A DNA stretch of 64,000 nucleotides from contig CAJUSW010000007.1 of assembly GCA_910589485.1 (NCBI GenBank), positions 1-64,000 of the forward strand. Reading direction: 5' to 3'. The DNA is from an uncultured Duncaniella sp. Lineage in GTDB: Bacteria; Bacteroidota; Bacteroidia; Bacteroidales; Muribaculaceae. How positions within the stretch are numbered: position 1 is the stretch's first letter; each line of letters starts with the position of its first letter. Below the pieces are notes generated by a model. The model had not been told where the DNA came from and did no database searches. It worked only from the letters and a program-made list of their open reading frames with translations. Positions 52,685 through 61,841 of the stretch are shown piece by piece. Made by a program: the position numbers and the translations under genes.

Positions 52685-55600
52685 ATGAAACATCTCATTT
52701 CTTACATTCTCCTCACCGCCTCGGCTATGAGCGCCGGAGCGGCTACCCCCCTGTGGCTGCGTGACGTGAACATCTCGCCCGACGGCAAGACCATCGCGTT
52801 CACCTACAAGGGCGACATCTTCACCGTGCCCGCGGCCGGTGGCGACGCCAAGCGCCTCACCACTGCCGAGTCCTACGAATCGGAGCCCGTGTGGTCGCCC
52901 GACGGTAAGACCATAGCTTTCGCCAGTGACCGTGAGGGCGGACAGGACGTCTATGTGATGGACGCCAAGGGTGGACCCGCCCGCCGCATCACTTTCAACT
53001 CGGCTTCGGAAATCCCCCAGACCTTCACCCCCGATGGCAAGTATGTGGTCTACGCCGCCAATATCCAGGCTCCCGCATCGAGCCTCGCTTTCCCCAAGAG
53101 CCGTCTCGGCCAGGTCTACAAGGTACCCGTTGAAGGCGGCCGTCCCCAGCAGATACTCGGCTCCACAGCCCTCAACATTGAATTTCTCCCCGACGGAAAA
53201 TCGTTCCTCTACATGGACGACAAGGGCACCGAGAACGAGTGGCGCAAGCACCACACCTCGTCAGTGACCCGCGACCTGTGGAAATATGACGCGAAGACAG
53301 GCAGTCACACCAACCTCACCGCCCGTGGTGGCGAGGACCGCAATCCCGTGCTCGGAGCCGACGGCGAGACCGTCTACTTCCTCAGCGAGCGCAACGGAGG
53401 CAGCTTCAACGTCTACTCGTTCAACCTCTCCGACCCCTCCAAGGTCAAGGCCGTGACCAGCTTCAAGACCCACCCCGTGAGATTCCTCTCCCGTGGCGCC
53501 GACGGCACCCTGGCTTTCACCTACAACGGCGAGATCTACACCCTCAACGAGAAGGGTGGCAAACCCGCCAAGGTGGCTATCGACATTGTGACCGACGATG
53601 TTGACCAGACCTCACGCCGCCGTGTCAACGGCCTCCAGTCGGCAAGCATGTCGCCCGACGGCAAGCAGGTGGCCTTCACCAGCCACGGCGACCTCTTCGT
53701 GACCTCAGTGGAATATCCCTCCACCCGCCAGATCACCGAGACCCCCCAGGCCGAGGGAAGCCCCACTTGGGCCACCGATAACCGCACCATATATTATACC
53801 TCCGACCGCGACGGCTACAGCAACATCTACAGCGCCACCATCGGACGCAAGGATGATCCCAACTTCTCCAACGCCACCATCATCGAGGAGAAAGCCCTGT
53901 TCAGCGACGGCATCGACCGCCAGCATCCCCAGGTGTCGCCCGACGGCAAGCGTATGGTGTTCGTACAGGACGGCAACAAGATAGCCGTGATGGACATCAA
54001 GTCCAAAAAGGTGAAACTGCTCACCAACGGCGAGACCTACTCGGCCCGCAACGGTGGTATCTCGCTCGACTGGTCACCCGACAGCGAATGGCTCACCGCC
54101 ACCATCGACGTGCACCAGCGCGACCCCTACTACGACATAGCCCTCATCAACGCCACTACCGGCCAGCTCATCAACATCACCAACGATGCCTACTCCAACT
54201 TCAGCCCCCGCTGGGTGATGAAGGGCAACGCTGTGATATTCACCAGCGACCGCTACGGCATGAAGAACCATGCATCATGGGGCTCCACCGAGGATGTGCT
54301 CATGGTGTTCACCAACCAGGAGGCTTATGACCGTTACCGCCTCTCCGACGAGGACTTCGCCCTGCTCAAGGAGGTAGAGAGAACTCAGAAGAACCAGGCA
54401 GCCGGCAAGAAGGACGACAAGAAAAAGGATAAGAAAGATTCCAAAAAGGACTCCAAGAAGGGAGATAAGAAGGACGATAAGAAAGGCGATAAGAAGGATT
54501 CTGCCGACAAGCCCGACAATAAGATCAAGGTCGAGGCCGACGGCATCCAGGACCGCATCGTTCGCCTGACCCCGTTCTCGGGCGAGATCGCCGACGCATA
54601 TGTCGACAATGAGGGCGACAACCTCTACTTCGTGATGAAGGTCGATGAAGGCTACGACATGTGGAAAAAGAACCTCCGCAAGGGCGATGTGGCCATGTTC
54701 AAGAAAATGGGTGGTCCCGTTGGCATCCAGGCCGACGCTGCAGGCAAGAACCTCCTGCTCATGGGCTCATCACTGCGCAAGATGTCACTCCCCGGTGGCA
54801 ACATGAGCAACATCTCGTTCACCGCCAACCAGGAGATCGATCCCGCCAAGGAGCGCGAATATATGTATGACTACATCTTGCATCAGACCGACAAACGATT
54901 CCTCGTCGAGGACATGTTTGGCGTTGACTGGAAAGGCTACGGCAAGAACTACCGCAAGTTCCTCCCCCACATCAACAACAACTACGACTTCGCCGAACTG
55001 GCCAGCGAGCTTCTCGGCGAGCTCAATGTGAGCCACACCGGTAGCGGCTACCGCGCCGGCGGCAGCAATGAGCCCACTGCATCGCTCGGTCTGCTCTACG
55101 ATCTCACCTACACAGGCGACGGCCTGCGCGTGGCCGAGGTGCTGAAGCGTGGTCCCTTCGACCGCGTAAGCTCCAAGATGAAACCCGGAGCTGTTATCAC
55201 CGCCATCGACGGCAAGTCACTCACCGGCGAGGCCGATCCTCTGGCTGCGCTCAACTCCAAGGTACGCACCAAGACCCTCGTATCGTTCACCCTCCCCGGT
55301 GGCGAGAAGGTCGAGGAAGTGATACTCCCCACCAGCGCCGGCGCCATCAGCGAGATGCTCTACAAGCGTTGGGTTGAACGCAACCGCCACATTGTTGACT
55401 CCATCTCGGGCGGACGTCTCGGATATGTCCACATCGAGTCGATGGACGATCCTTCCTACCGTACAATATATGCCGACGTGCTCGGTCGTTACGCCGATCG
55501 CGACGGTATCGTGATCGACACCCGCTTCAACGGCGGTGGCCGTCTGCACGAGGACATCGAGATCCTGTTCAGCGGTAAGAAGTATCTCACTCAGGAAATC

Positions 55601-55972
55601 CGTGGCGTGAAGAGCGGCGAGATGCCCTCCAAGCGTTGGTTACGCCCCTCGATCATGATCACAGGCGAGGCCAACTACTCCAACGCCCATGGCACACCCT
55701 GGATGTACAAGCACAACAAGCTCGGCAAACTCGTGGGTATGCCCGTTCCCGGCACCATGAGCTCGGTCAACTGGGTTACACTTCAGGATCCCAGCCTCTA
55801 CTTCGGTATCCCCGTGGTAGGCTTCCGCACAGCCGAAGGCAACTTCCTCGAGAACACTCAGCTTGAGCCCGACGTGAAGGTAGCCAACGATCCCGCACGT
55901 CTTGTCAAGGGTGTCGACGATCAGCTCATCACAGCCGTCAAGACCCTCCTCCAGGATATCAACAAGAAATAA
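52685..55972 (+). CDS. Tricorn-like S41 peptidase with PDZ domain
   Basis: A secreted 1095-residue protein. The signal peptide is cut near MSAGA-AT. Beta-propeller repeats of the WD40-like/TolB type occupy about residues 25-560 (WLRDVNISPDGKTIAFTYKG, repeated VWSPDGKTIAFASDREGG). At about 572-615 there is a low-complexity Lys/Asp linker rich in KKDDKK and KDSKK units. A PDZ domain follows at about 800-880, then the S41 catalytic core with the serine in NYSNAHG (Ser999). Tricorn relatives degrade oligopeptides. Bacterial members of this architecture are periplasmic or surface-exposed; the location here is inferred from the signal peptide. A strong terminator follows. Confidence 0.92.
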   Translation: MKHLISYILLTASAMSAGAATPLWLRDVNISPDGKTIAFTYKGDIFTVPAAGGDAKRLTTAESYESEPVWSPDGKTIAFASDREGGQDVYVMDAKGGPARRITFNSASEIPQTFTPDGKYVVYAANIQAPASSLAFPKSRLGQVYKVPVEGGRPQQILGSTALNIEFLPDGKSFLYMDDKGTENEWRKHHTSSVTRDLWKYDAKTGSHTNLTARGGEDRNPVLGADGETVYFLSERNGGSFNVYSFNLSDPSKVKAVTSFKTHPVRFLSRGADGTLAFTYNGEIYTLNEKGGKPAKVAIDIVTDDVDQTSRRRVNGLQSASMSPDGKQVAFTSHGDLFVTSVEYPSTRQITETPQAEGSPTWATDNRTIYYTSDRDGYSNIYSATIGRKDDPNFSNATIIEEKALFSDGIDRQHPQVSPDGKRMVFVQDGNKIAVMDIKSKKVKLLTNGETYSARNGGISLDWSPDSEWLTATIDVHQRDPYYDIALINATTGQLINITNDAYSNFSPRWVMKGNAVIFTSDRYGMKNHASWGSTEDVLMVFTNQEAYDRYRLSDEDFALLKEVERTQKNQAAGKKDDKKKDKKDSKKDSKKGDKKDDKKGDKKDSADKPDNKIKVEADGIQDRIVRLTPFSGEIADAYVDNEGDNLYFVMKVDEGYDMWKKNLRKGDVAMFKKMGGPVGIQADAAGKNLLLMGSSLRKMSLPGGNMSNISFTANQEIDPAKEREYMYDYILHQTDKRFLVEDMFGVDWKGYGKNYRKFLPHINNNYDFAELASELLGELNVSHTGSGYRAGGSNEPTASLGLLYDLTYTGDGLRVAEVLKRGPFDRVSSKMKPGAVITAIDGKSLTGEADPLAALNSKVRTKTLVSFTLPGGEKVEEVILPTSAGAISEMLYKRWVERNRHIVDSISGGRLGYVHIESMDDPSYRTIYADVLGRYADRDGIVIDTRFNGGGRLHEDIEILFSGKKYLTQEIRGVKSGEMPSKRWLRPSIMITGEANYSNAHGTPWMYKHNKLGKLVGMPVPGTMSSVNWVTLQDPSLYFGIPVVGFRTAEGNFLENTQLEPDVKVANDPARLVKGVDDQLITAVKTLLQDINKK

Positions 55973-55998
55973 TCTTCCCTGTCATTCCCGACATCCTA

Positions 55999-56039
55999 TA
56001 AAAGGATACATCGCCCACCCGTGGCGATGTATCCTTTTT
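55999..56039 (+). terminator. Terminator of the tricorn-like gene
   Basis: AAAAGGATACATCGCC (56000-56015) pairs with GGCGATGTATCCTTTT (56023-56038), followed by TTTTTAA. A very strong stem with a U-run. Confidence 0.85.
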
Positions 56040-56076
56040 AAGTTCTATAGATCCTACCATATATTACATATCACGG

Positions 56077-56134
56077 TATAATAAATCACGCCACCCGACG
56101 GGGTGGCGTGATTTATTATACGTGATTTATTATA
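56077..56134. terminator. 20-bp perfect hairpin with tandem copy of one arm
   Basis: Arms 56077-56096 and 56101-56120 are perfectly complementary with a 4-nt loop. The 14-mer CGTGATTTATTATA is then repeated exactly at 56121-56134. It lies between the convergent tricorn-like and histidine-kinase genes and probably stops the kinase operon on the minus strand. Confidence 0.65.
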
Positions 56135-56197
56135 TATATGTGCGTATACTATGAATCCTGTGATATCTCGCCCCTCATATCCTCAGGGCAATAGAGG

Positions 56198-57661
56198 TTA
56201 CTCGGTTGGGCCGGTCCATTTAGGCAACGAGAAGATAAACTCCAGACCGCCGGTCGAACGGTTATGCACCGATATGGTACCTCCGAGCGTGATCACCGTG
56301 CTCCTCACGATAGGCAGGCCGAGTCCTGTACCGCCCTGTTTGCGCGAACGGCCCGTGTCTATGCGGTAGAACCGCTCGAACAGATGTGGCAGATGCTCCT
56401 CGGGCACTCCCACACCGTCGTCATAGAACGCAAACATATAGAACCTCTCGCTCTCGGAAATGAGACGCAGACCTATATTCTTTCCGCCCGAATACATGGC
56501 CGAGTTACGTATCAGGCCACATATCATACCGTTGAGCAGTCCGAGGTTGCCCGCCACGTCACAATCAAGAGGAATATCAAACGAGAATTTCATATCCCCT
56601 GCCAAATTATTGGCCGGCATATCATAATCAATCTGATATACGAGGTCATACATATCCACCTTGCTCACGGCTATCTTGTCGGTACCGTTCTCCAGGCGGG
56701 TCATGGTCGACACATCGTTGAGCAGATTGGTGAGACGCTCTATATTGCTGAGCATACGCTCCAGAAAGCGGGTGCGTGTGGCGGCATCCATGTCAGGATC
56801 GCCGAGTATCGACTCCAGGTAACCTCTGACGATACCAACCGGCGTCTTGATCTCATGGTTGATATTGTTTGACATCTGGCGTGTCACCCTCGCCTTCTCC
56901 TCAATGGCGTGTATCGCCACCTTACGCTCCTTGCGTATCTGTTCCACAGCCTGTTCGCGGTTGCGGTACATTGTCACAATGTCGCGCGATATGTCGCCAA
57001 GCTCATTGCGCGGGAACTTGTCCAGGCCGGTAAACTTTCCACCCGTCGAGGCCCTGTAGGCGAAATCCTTGAGTAGAGTCACGCTTCGCGATAATCGGCC
57101 GGTGAAATAGTACGACACCAATAGCGTAAGCAATATACATCCCGATATCACTATCCACACCATCGAGTCGATGTCGATGGCATCGCTCACATCGGCGTCA
57201 AACGGAATAGCCGAGTAAACGGTCACCTTTCCGTCGGGGCTCACAGCGCGGCTCATGTAGAAGAGGTAGCCCTTGGAATTGCGTATCACATTGCGGTCCG
57301 TATCCTTATTGTCGATCTGGCGTACCACCTCCATTCCGTCATCCTCCCTCTGGATGGGGATTCCGAGCGAATATTTGATCAGGCCATTACGGTCGTACAC
57401 GGTGATGCGCACATCCTCAAACGGTGATCCGGCGAAGTAGGATGCCAGGAAAGTGTTGAACGGACGCAGGTTCTGGTCCTCCTCATAGGCATTTATCACC
57501 CTGCGGTTGATCATGTCGAGCTGCATGGTGAGCATTTCCGCCCTGTAGATGGCCTCGCGCTTGTACTGATACCAGATCAGCAGGCCAAACACCGCACACA
57601 TGCTGATTGCGATGGGCAGAAACAGTTGCCAGTGGTAATTAATCCTTCTCTTTGAAGCCAT
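56198..57661 (-). CDS. Sensor histidine kinase
   Basis: A 487-residue membrane kinase. Two membrane helices (about 11-31 and 167-188) bracket a periplasmic sensing domain, then a HAMP-like linker. The HisKA motif NNINHEIKTPVGIVRG places the phosphorylated His269. The HATPase domain has ATP-lid glycines in YDDGVGVPEEHLPHLFERFY and GGTGLGLPIV. It lies downstream of, and overlaps by 23 nt, the response-regulator gene. The signal sensed is unknown. Confidence 0.95.
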   Translation of the reverse strand: MASKRRINYHWQLFLPIAISMCAVFGLLIWYQYKREAIYRAEMLTMQLDMINRRVINAYEEDQNLRPFNTFLASYFAGSPFEDVRITVYDRNGLIKYSLGIPIQREDDGMEVVRQIDNKDTDRNVIRNSKGYLFYMSRAVSPDGKVTVYSAIPFDADVSDAIDIDSMVWIVISGCILLTLLVSYYFTGRLSRSVTLLKDFAYRASTGGKFTGLDKFPRNELGDISRDIVTMYRNREQAVEQIRKERKVAIHAIEEKARVTRQMSNNINHEIKTPVGIVRGYLESILGDPDMDAATRTRFLERMLSNIERLTNLLNDVSTMTRLENGTDKIAVSKVDMYDLVYQIDYDMPANNLAGDMKFSFDIPLDCDVAGNLGLLNGMICGLIRNSAMYSGGKNIGLRLISESERFYMFAFYDDGVGVPEEHLPHLFERFYRIDTGRSRKQGGTGLGLPIVRSTVITLGGTISVHNRSTGGLEFIFSLPKWTGPTE

Positions 57662-58376
57662 AGCCGAATCCCAGACGGGTCTCGATATTATTGCCGTAAG
57701 CTCCTATTTTTTTGCGCAAGCGGGTTATATTGGTGTCAATGGTACGGGTGGTCACTACTACATCATCGTCCCATACACGGCGTATGATCTCTTCGCGCGA
57801 ATAAATGCGGTTGCGGTGGGTGAGGAAAAAACTAAGTATCTCAAGTTCGGTCTTGGTGAGGGGGACAAGCTCGCCGTCAATATAGCAGGTCTTGTCATTG
57901 GGATCGATGCACAGGGTCTGATACTCTATGCGCTGCTCGAGCGGATCACTCTCGGCCAATGTGGCCGATGCCTTGGCGGCCGCGGCGGCTGCTGCCTTGC
58001 GGGCAAGGGCGGCACGGCGCAACACCGCATTGACCCTCGCCACCATTTCGCTCATCTTGAACGGCTTGGTCACGTAGTCGTCGGCACCTATGTTAAGACC
58101 CATCACAGTGTCATCCTCGCCATTGAGCGCGGAGCAGAATATTATCGGCACAATTTCGGTACTGTCGGAATTACGTAATTTCTTGGCGAAATCAAATCCG
58201 CTCAGTCGCTCCATCATTATGTCAACAATAAACAGGTCGTAGGGTTGCAGATTCATTTCAAGTGCTTCTTCGGCACTGTACGCAACATCGACCTCATAGC
58301 CTTCTTTACTTAGGTTATACTTTAAAATTTCGCAGATCGATTCCTCATCGTCGATCACTAAAATGCGTGCATTCAT
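57639..58376 (-). CDS. OmpR-family response regulator
   Basis: 245 residues. The receiver domain (VLVIDDEE-type start RILVIDDEESIC) has acidic residues D9-D10 and phospho-acceptor D52 (FIVDIMM), with the conserved lysine in YVTKPF. An unusual linker, RKAAAAAAAKASATLAESDP, joins it to a winged-helix DNA-binding domain (CYIDGELVPLTKTELEILSFFLTHRNRIYSREEI). It is cotranscribed with its partner kinase. Targets are unknown; the pair is not near an obvious target gene, though the galactanase genes and the sRNA unit are close. Confidence 0.95.
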   Translation of the reverse strand: MNARILVIDDEESICEILKYNLSKEGYEVDVAYSAEEALEMNLQPYDLFIVDIMMERLSGFDFAKKLRNSDSTEIVPIIFCSALNGEDDTVMGLNIGADDYVTKPFKMSEMVARVNAVLRRAALARKAAAAAAAKASATLAESDPLEQRIEYQTLCIDPNDKTCYIDGELVPLTKTELEILSFFLTHRNRIYSREEIIRRVWDDDVVVTTRTIDTNITRLRKKIGAYGNNIETRLGFGYGFKEKD

Positions 58377-58554
58377 TGTTCAGCTGCTCTGTGTTTTGTA
58401 TTTTCCGTAAAATTACAACTTTTTTTTCGGCCCGTCCGTTAATGATTGTTAAATCGAATCTGCCTTTGAACTTTTTCACGTCCCGGGAGTTTTACTTATG
58501 TAGTTACTATTATTTGCACTGTGTTTTCATGGTATTAGATTTAAGGTTAAGAAT

Positions 58555-58583
58555 CACGGGGCTGTCGAGATGACAGCCCCGTG
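58555..58583. terminator. 12-bp hairpin with GGGCTGTC core
   Basis: CACGGGGCTGTC (58555-58566) pairs with GACAGCCCCGTG (58572-58583) with a 5-nt loop. No T-run follows on the plus strand. The core matches hairpins at 39976 and 58862. Confidence 0.55.
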
Positions 58584-58723
58584 GTTTGTCTTGACATTTG
58601 CTCCCGTTACCTATCATGCTGAACATCATGCCATCAGGCAACCGCAAATGTTAAAAATGCAATTGAAACGGATATGTCACAACATTGTTTTACGCTTGTA
58701 ACGATTCTGTAACACAACTGTAG

Positions 58724-58731
58724 TAAATTTG
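58724..58731 (+). promoter_or_regulatory. Promoter of the candidate sRNA
   Basis: TAAATTTG (58724-58731) fits the -7 element; the -33 element is weak. Transcription would start near 58737. Confidence 0.55.
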
Positions 58732-58736
58732 CAGTG

Positions 58737-58897
58737 TTGATAATAAAGAACCCCATCAAGAGGGTCACAAGATATAAAGATCAAATACCATAAGAGAAAA
58801 CTTACGGTTGCAAAGAAATAGTTTTTTAGTAGAAATAAACCTAATTATTATCGCATTCAATAGAGGGCTGTCGATCGACAGCCCTCTAATATTTTTC
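58737..58897 (+). ncRNA. Candidate small RNA
   Basis: A unit of about 160 nt bounded by the promoter at 58724-58731 and a terminator (26-bp perfect palindrome at 58862-58887 plus a T-run). It contains no ATG-started ORF. The body is AT-rich and has no strong structure before the terminator, as in many regulatory RNAs. Promoter strength and expression are untested, and the unit could instead be an unrecognised 5' leader. Confidence 0.45.
58862..58897 (+). terminator. Perfect 26-bp palindromic terminator
   Basis: A perfect palindrome, AGAGGGCTGTCGA followed by TCGACAGCCCTCT (58862-58887), with AATATTTTTC after it. It shares the GGGCTGTC/GACAGCCC core with hairpins at 39976 and 58555. Confidence 0.75.
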
Positions 58898-59035
58898 ACC
58901 CCTTATTATCCCCACGCCTCAACCCGCCACCCGCCAACCCACCCGCGGACCATACCAATTAAGCCCAGAACGGGGCGATGCAGTCCGAACCACCACGCCA
59001 CTGGCCATCAACCCGTCGGCAGGCTACACCGTCCG

Positions 59036-59180
59036 CTTAGCCGTGAAACGGCAATGTAATTATAGCCCCGCCACGAGCGGCGGATGCAAATTGCCCGTAG
59101 GGCAAAATTTGCATCCGGGCGCGAGGCGCGGGGAAAACGAAAATTGACCCAATCGGGCGTCGAAGACGTCCTATAATCGA
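59036..59180 (-). repeat. Dispersed structured repeat, copy 2 (inverted)
   Basis: The minus strand aligns with 231-375 of the window. The hairpin at 59087-59111 has T-A where copy 1 has C-G, and the hairpin at 59040-59052 (GCCGT, loop TTC, ACGGC) differs from copy 1 by two compensatory pairs. The 4-bp extension GATG/CATC around the first hairpin exists only in this copy. Translated frames of both copies look similar only because the nucleotides are conserved. Confidence 0.7.
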
Positions 59181-59369
59181 CTCGTCGTGCGCGGTTGCCA
59201 CCCTCGCCAACCGGAAAACACACTGCCTCATATAGATCACTGTAATGAAACACAAACCATCACACTCAATAATGACTCTATGGACATGTAGGTCACGGAC
59301 CTATCAAATCCCGTTTCGTCACGATTGAATGTGATGGCTTGAATGGTGATATCTAAAACTATCTACGCA

Positions 59370-61796
59370 TTATTTCACCTGCACCGTCACTGTGGCAGGC
59401 TTCACGCCGGGTGCTGTGGCCTTGAATGTCAACGTCCCGGGATTCTTCCCGCTACGTGCTATTGCTGTGGCCGCTCCGCTGAACAACTTCATCTCGGGAT
59501 TCTGGAACGGCAACAGACAGGTGGGATCACCGTTGGCCGTAGCCTCGAACTCTCCGGCACCGCTCACGCTGAATTTCACCATGCGGTTGTCGGTAGGCAC
59601 GATATTACCATCCTTGTCGGCCACCTGTACAGTGAAATACACCAGATCATCACCGTCGGCCTTCAGCTCGTTGCGGTTGGGAGTCACCACTAAATGATGA
59701 GCCTTCCCGGCAGTACGCATCACACGCTCGGCAGCCTTATTGCCGGCAGCATCGTAGGCCACCACTTTCACCTCGCCCGGCTCATAACGTGTATCCATCC
59801 ACATCAGGCGGTAACGGTTCTGATATGTCGAATCGTTCTTCTCACGCACGCCCTGGCTCTTACCGTTGATGAACAGCTCGGCCTTGGGGAAATTAGTGTA
59901 GACAAACACCGGAGTCACCTCCCCCTCGCGTCCCTTCCAGTTCCAGTGGGGAAGTATGTGCAGGGTGGTATCGGTCTCGTTCCACTTCGAGCGGTACAGA
60001 TAATAACGGTCCTTGGGCAACGATGCGAGGTCGATGATACCGAACACCGAGCTATGGCTGGGCCAGGCATCAGTATCATAAGGGGAAGGCTCGCCGAGAT
60101 AGTCGAAGCCGGTCCATACAAACTGACCCATCACCCAATCCTTGTCATCGTCCATGGCGAAATCAATATCGGGAGTATTGGACCACGAGCAGGTCTCGTT
60201 ATCGTAGCTGTTCGACTGATTGTCGGGGTGCATCACCACATTGCGCTCCTTGAACTCAACGGGGAAATGATACACTCCGCGCGACGACACCGTGGAGGCG
60301 GTCTCCGACCCGAGTATCATCTTCTGCGGGAGCTTGGCATAGGCATCCTCATAATGCTGAGGCTTGTAGTTGAAGCCGGGAATGTCGAGCGTGGCGGCAA
60401 AACCGTTGTCGAGCACAGCCCTGATCTGGTCCATGCCGCAAGTCACGGGACGCGTTGGATCGAGCTTATGCACCAGATCCTGAAGCATCACGAGCTCCTC
60501 CACACCGTCGGGTCCCCACTGCGAGGGCACCTCGTTGCCTATCGACCACATCACCACTGACGGGGCGTTACGGTAATGCTCCACCATGTTGGTTATATCC
60601 TTCTCGGCCCAATCGTTGAACACCGAGCCATACCCATTGGGAGATTTCGGACGGAAACTCCAGTCATCAAACGGCTCGATCATGAGCATCATGCCCAGTT
60701 CGTCGCACAGCTCCACCAGCTCGGGAGCGGGCATATTATGGGCGGTGCGGATGGCATTCACACCCATATCCTTGAGCAACTCTATCTGATGGCGCAGAGC
60801 CGAGCGGTTTACGGCAGCTCCGAGCGGACCGAGGTCATGATGGTTGCACACCCCCTTGAACTTGGTGGGCACGCCATTGAGGAAGAACCCCTTCTCGGGC
60901 ACATACTCGAGAGAGCGTATGCCGAAACGGGTATCGTAGCTGTCCATCACCTTGCCGTCGACACTGAGAGTGGTGCGGGCGGTGTAGAGAGCGGGATTCT
61001 CGGGACTCCACAGGTCAGGGGTATTTACCAGGAAATTCTGGGTGAAATCCTGTCCGTTGGCATGATATATCGAATTGTCGGTGGCCACGGTGCGTCCCTG
61101 CGGGTCGAGGATCACAGTCTTTACATCCACCTTTTCCTTCTTGGTGGCGCCGTCGATCTTCATCTGCAGTTTCACCGAGGCATAATCCCTCCCCACGCAC
61201 GGGGTAGTCACGTAGGTTCCCCAAGTGGGGATGTGCAGGCGCGAGGTGTTCACCACATGCACGTTGCGGTACAGGCCCGCGCCGGGATACCAGCGTGAAG
61301 CCTTCTCGAAATTCTCGAGAGCCACCTCAAGATCGTTGGATCCGGGCACCACGGCATCATCAACGTTCACATAGAACGAGTTGTAGCCATAGGGCCAGAA
61401 AGCCACCTCCTTGCCGTTGACCTTGACATGGGCATTGCTCATGGCGCCGTCAAATACAAGAGTCACCGAACGTCCGGCAGTATCGGGCACCTCAAACGTT
61501 GTGCGGTAGGTACCTTTGCCGATAAACGGCAGACCTCCGGTGCGACCCGTCTTTTCAGTCTTTTCAGTTTCCCCATTCTGCTCCACGGCCACCACCTGCA
61601 GGTCGTTGGCGCGGTCAAACGGGCCATAGATAGCCCAGTCATGAGGCACTCTCACAGTCTGCCACTCCTTGGCCTCAGCGGGAGATCCTTTCGAGAACTT
61701 CCAGCCGTCATTAAGCGTAGTCACATCTCTCTGGGCCATGGCACTGAATCCCATGCAACCCGCAAGAGCGATAGAAAAAGTTATTAATGGTTTCAT
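59370..61796 (-). CDS. Family 2 glycoside hydrolase, beta-galactosidase type
   Basis: An 808-residue secreted enzyme (signal peptide cut near FSAMA-QR). It has a jelly-roll sugar-binding domain, an Ig-like domain and a TIM barrel: HDLGPLGAAVNRSALRHQIELLKDMG starts the barrel, Glu422 in SIGNEVP is the acid/base and Glu498 in LGSETAST the nucleophile. A C-terminal Ig-like region completes it. Beside a GH53 endogalactanase its likely role is removing galactose from the galacto-oligosaccharides that enzyme makes. A 45-nt spacer separates it from the GH53 gene. Confidence 0.93.
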   Translation of the reverse strand: MKPLITFSIALAGCMGFSAMAQRDVTTLNDGWKFSKGSPAEAKEWQTVRVPHDWAIYGPFDRANDLQVVAVEQNGETEKTEKTGRTGGLPFIGKGTYRTTFEVPDTAGRSVTLVFDGAMSNAHVKVNGKEVAFWPYGYNSFYVNVDDAVVPGSNDLEVALENFEKASRWYPGAGLYRNVHVVNTSRLHIPTWGTYVTTPCVGRDYASVKLQMKIDGATKKEKVDVKTVILDPQGRTVATDNSIYHANGQDFTQNFLVNTPDLWSPENPALYTARTTLSVDGKVMDSYDTRFGIRSLEYVPEKGFFLNGVPTKFKGVCNHHDLGPLGAAVNRSALRHQIELLKDMGVNAIRTAHNMPAPELVELCDELGMMLMIEPFDDWSFRPKSPNGYGSVFNDWAEKDITNMVEHYRNAPSVVMWSIGNEVPSQWGPDGVEELVMLQDLVHKLDPTRPVTCGMDQIRAVLDNGFAATLDIPGFNYKPQHYEDAYAKLPQKMILGSETASTVSSRGVYHFPVEFKERNVVMHPDNQSNSYDNETCSWSNTPDIDFAMDDDKDWVMGQFVWTGFDYLGEPSPYDTDAWPSHSSVFGIIDLASLPKDRYYLYRSKWNETDTTLHILPHWNWKGREGEVTPVFVYTNFPKAELFINGKSQGVREKNDSTYQNRYRLMWMDTRYEPGEVKVVAYDAAGNKAAERVMRTAGKAHHLVVTPNRNELKADGDDLVYFTVQVADKDGNIVPTDNRMVKFSVSGAGEFEATANGDPTCLLPFQNPEMKLFSGAATAIARSGKNPGTLTFKATAPGVKPATVTVQVK

Positions 61797-61841
61797 ATAT
61801 TGATGATTATATACTTCTATTGATGATTATATTCTTTATAA

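Larger units (their letters stand above)
58377..59369. other. Gene-free kilobase with hairpins, a candidate sRNA unit and a dispersed repeat
   Basis: I see no credible gene here. The 83-codon frame at 58808-59059 starts with TTG, crosses a terminator and enters the repeat, so it is rejected. The stretch contains a hairpin at 58555-58583, a promoter-to-terminator unit at 58724-58897 and the second copy of the dispersed structured repeat at 59036-59180. Confidence 0.7.

Noticed and set aside
58808..59059. 83-residue frame downstream of the candidate sRNA promoter
   Set aside because: It starts with TTG, runs through a perfect terminator hairpin and ends in the dispersed repeat.
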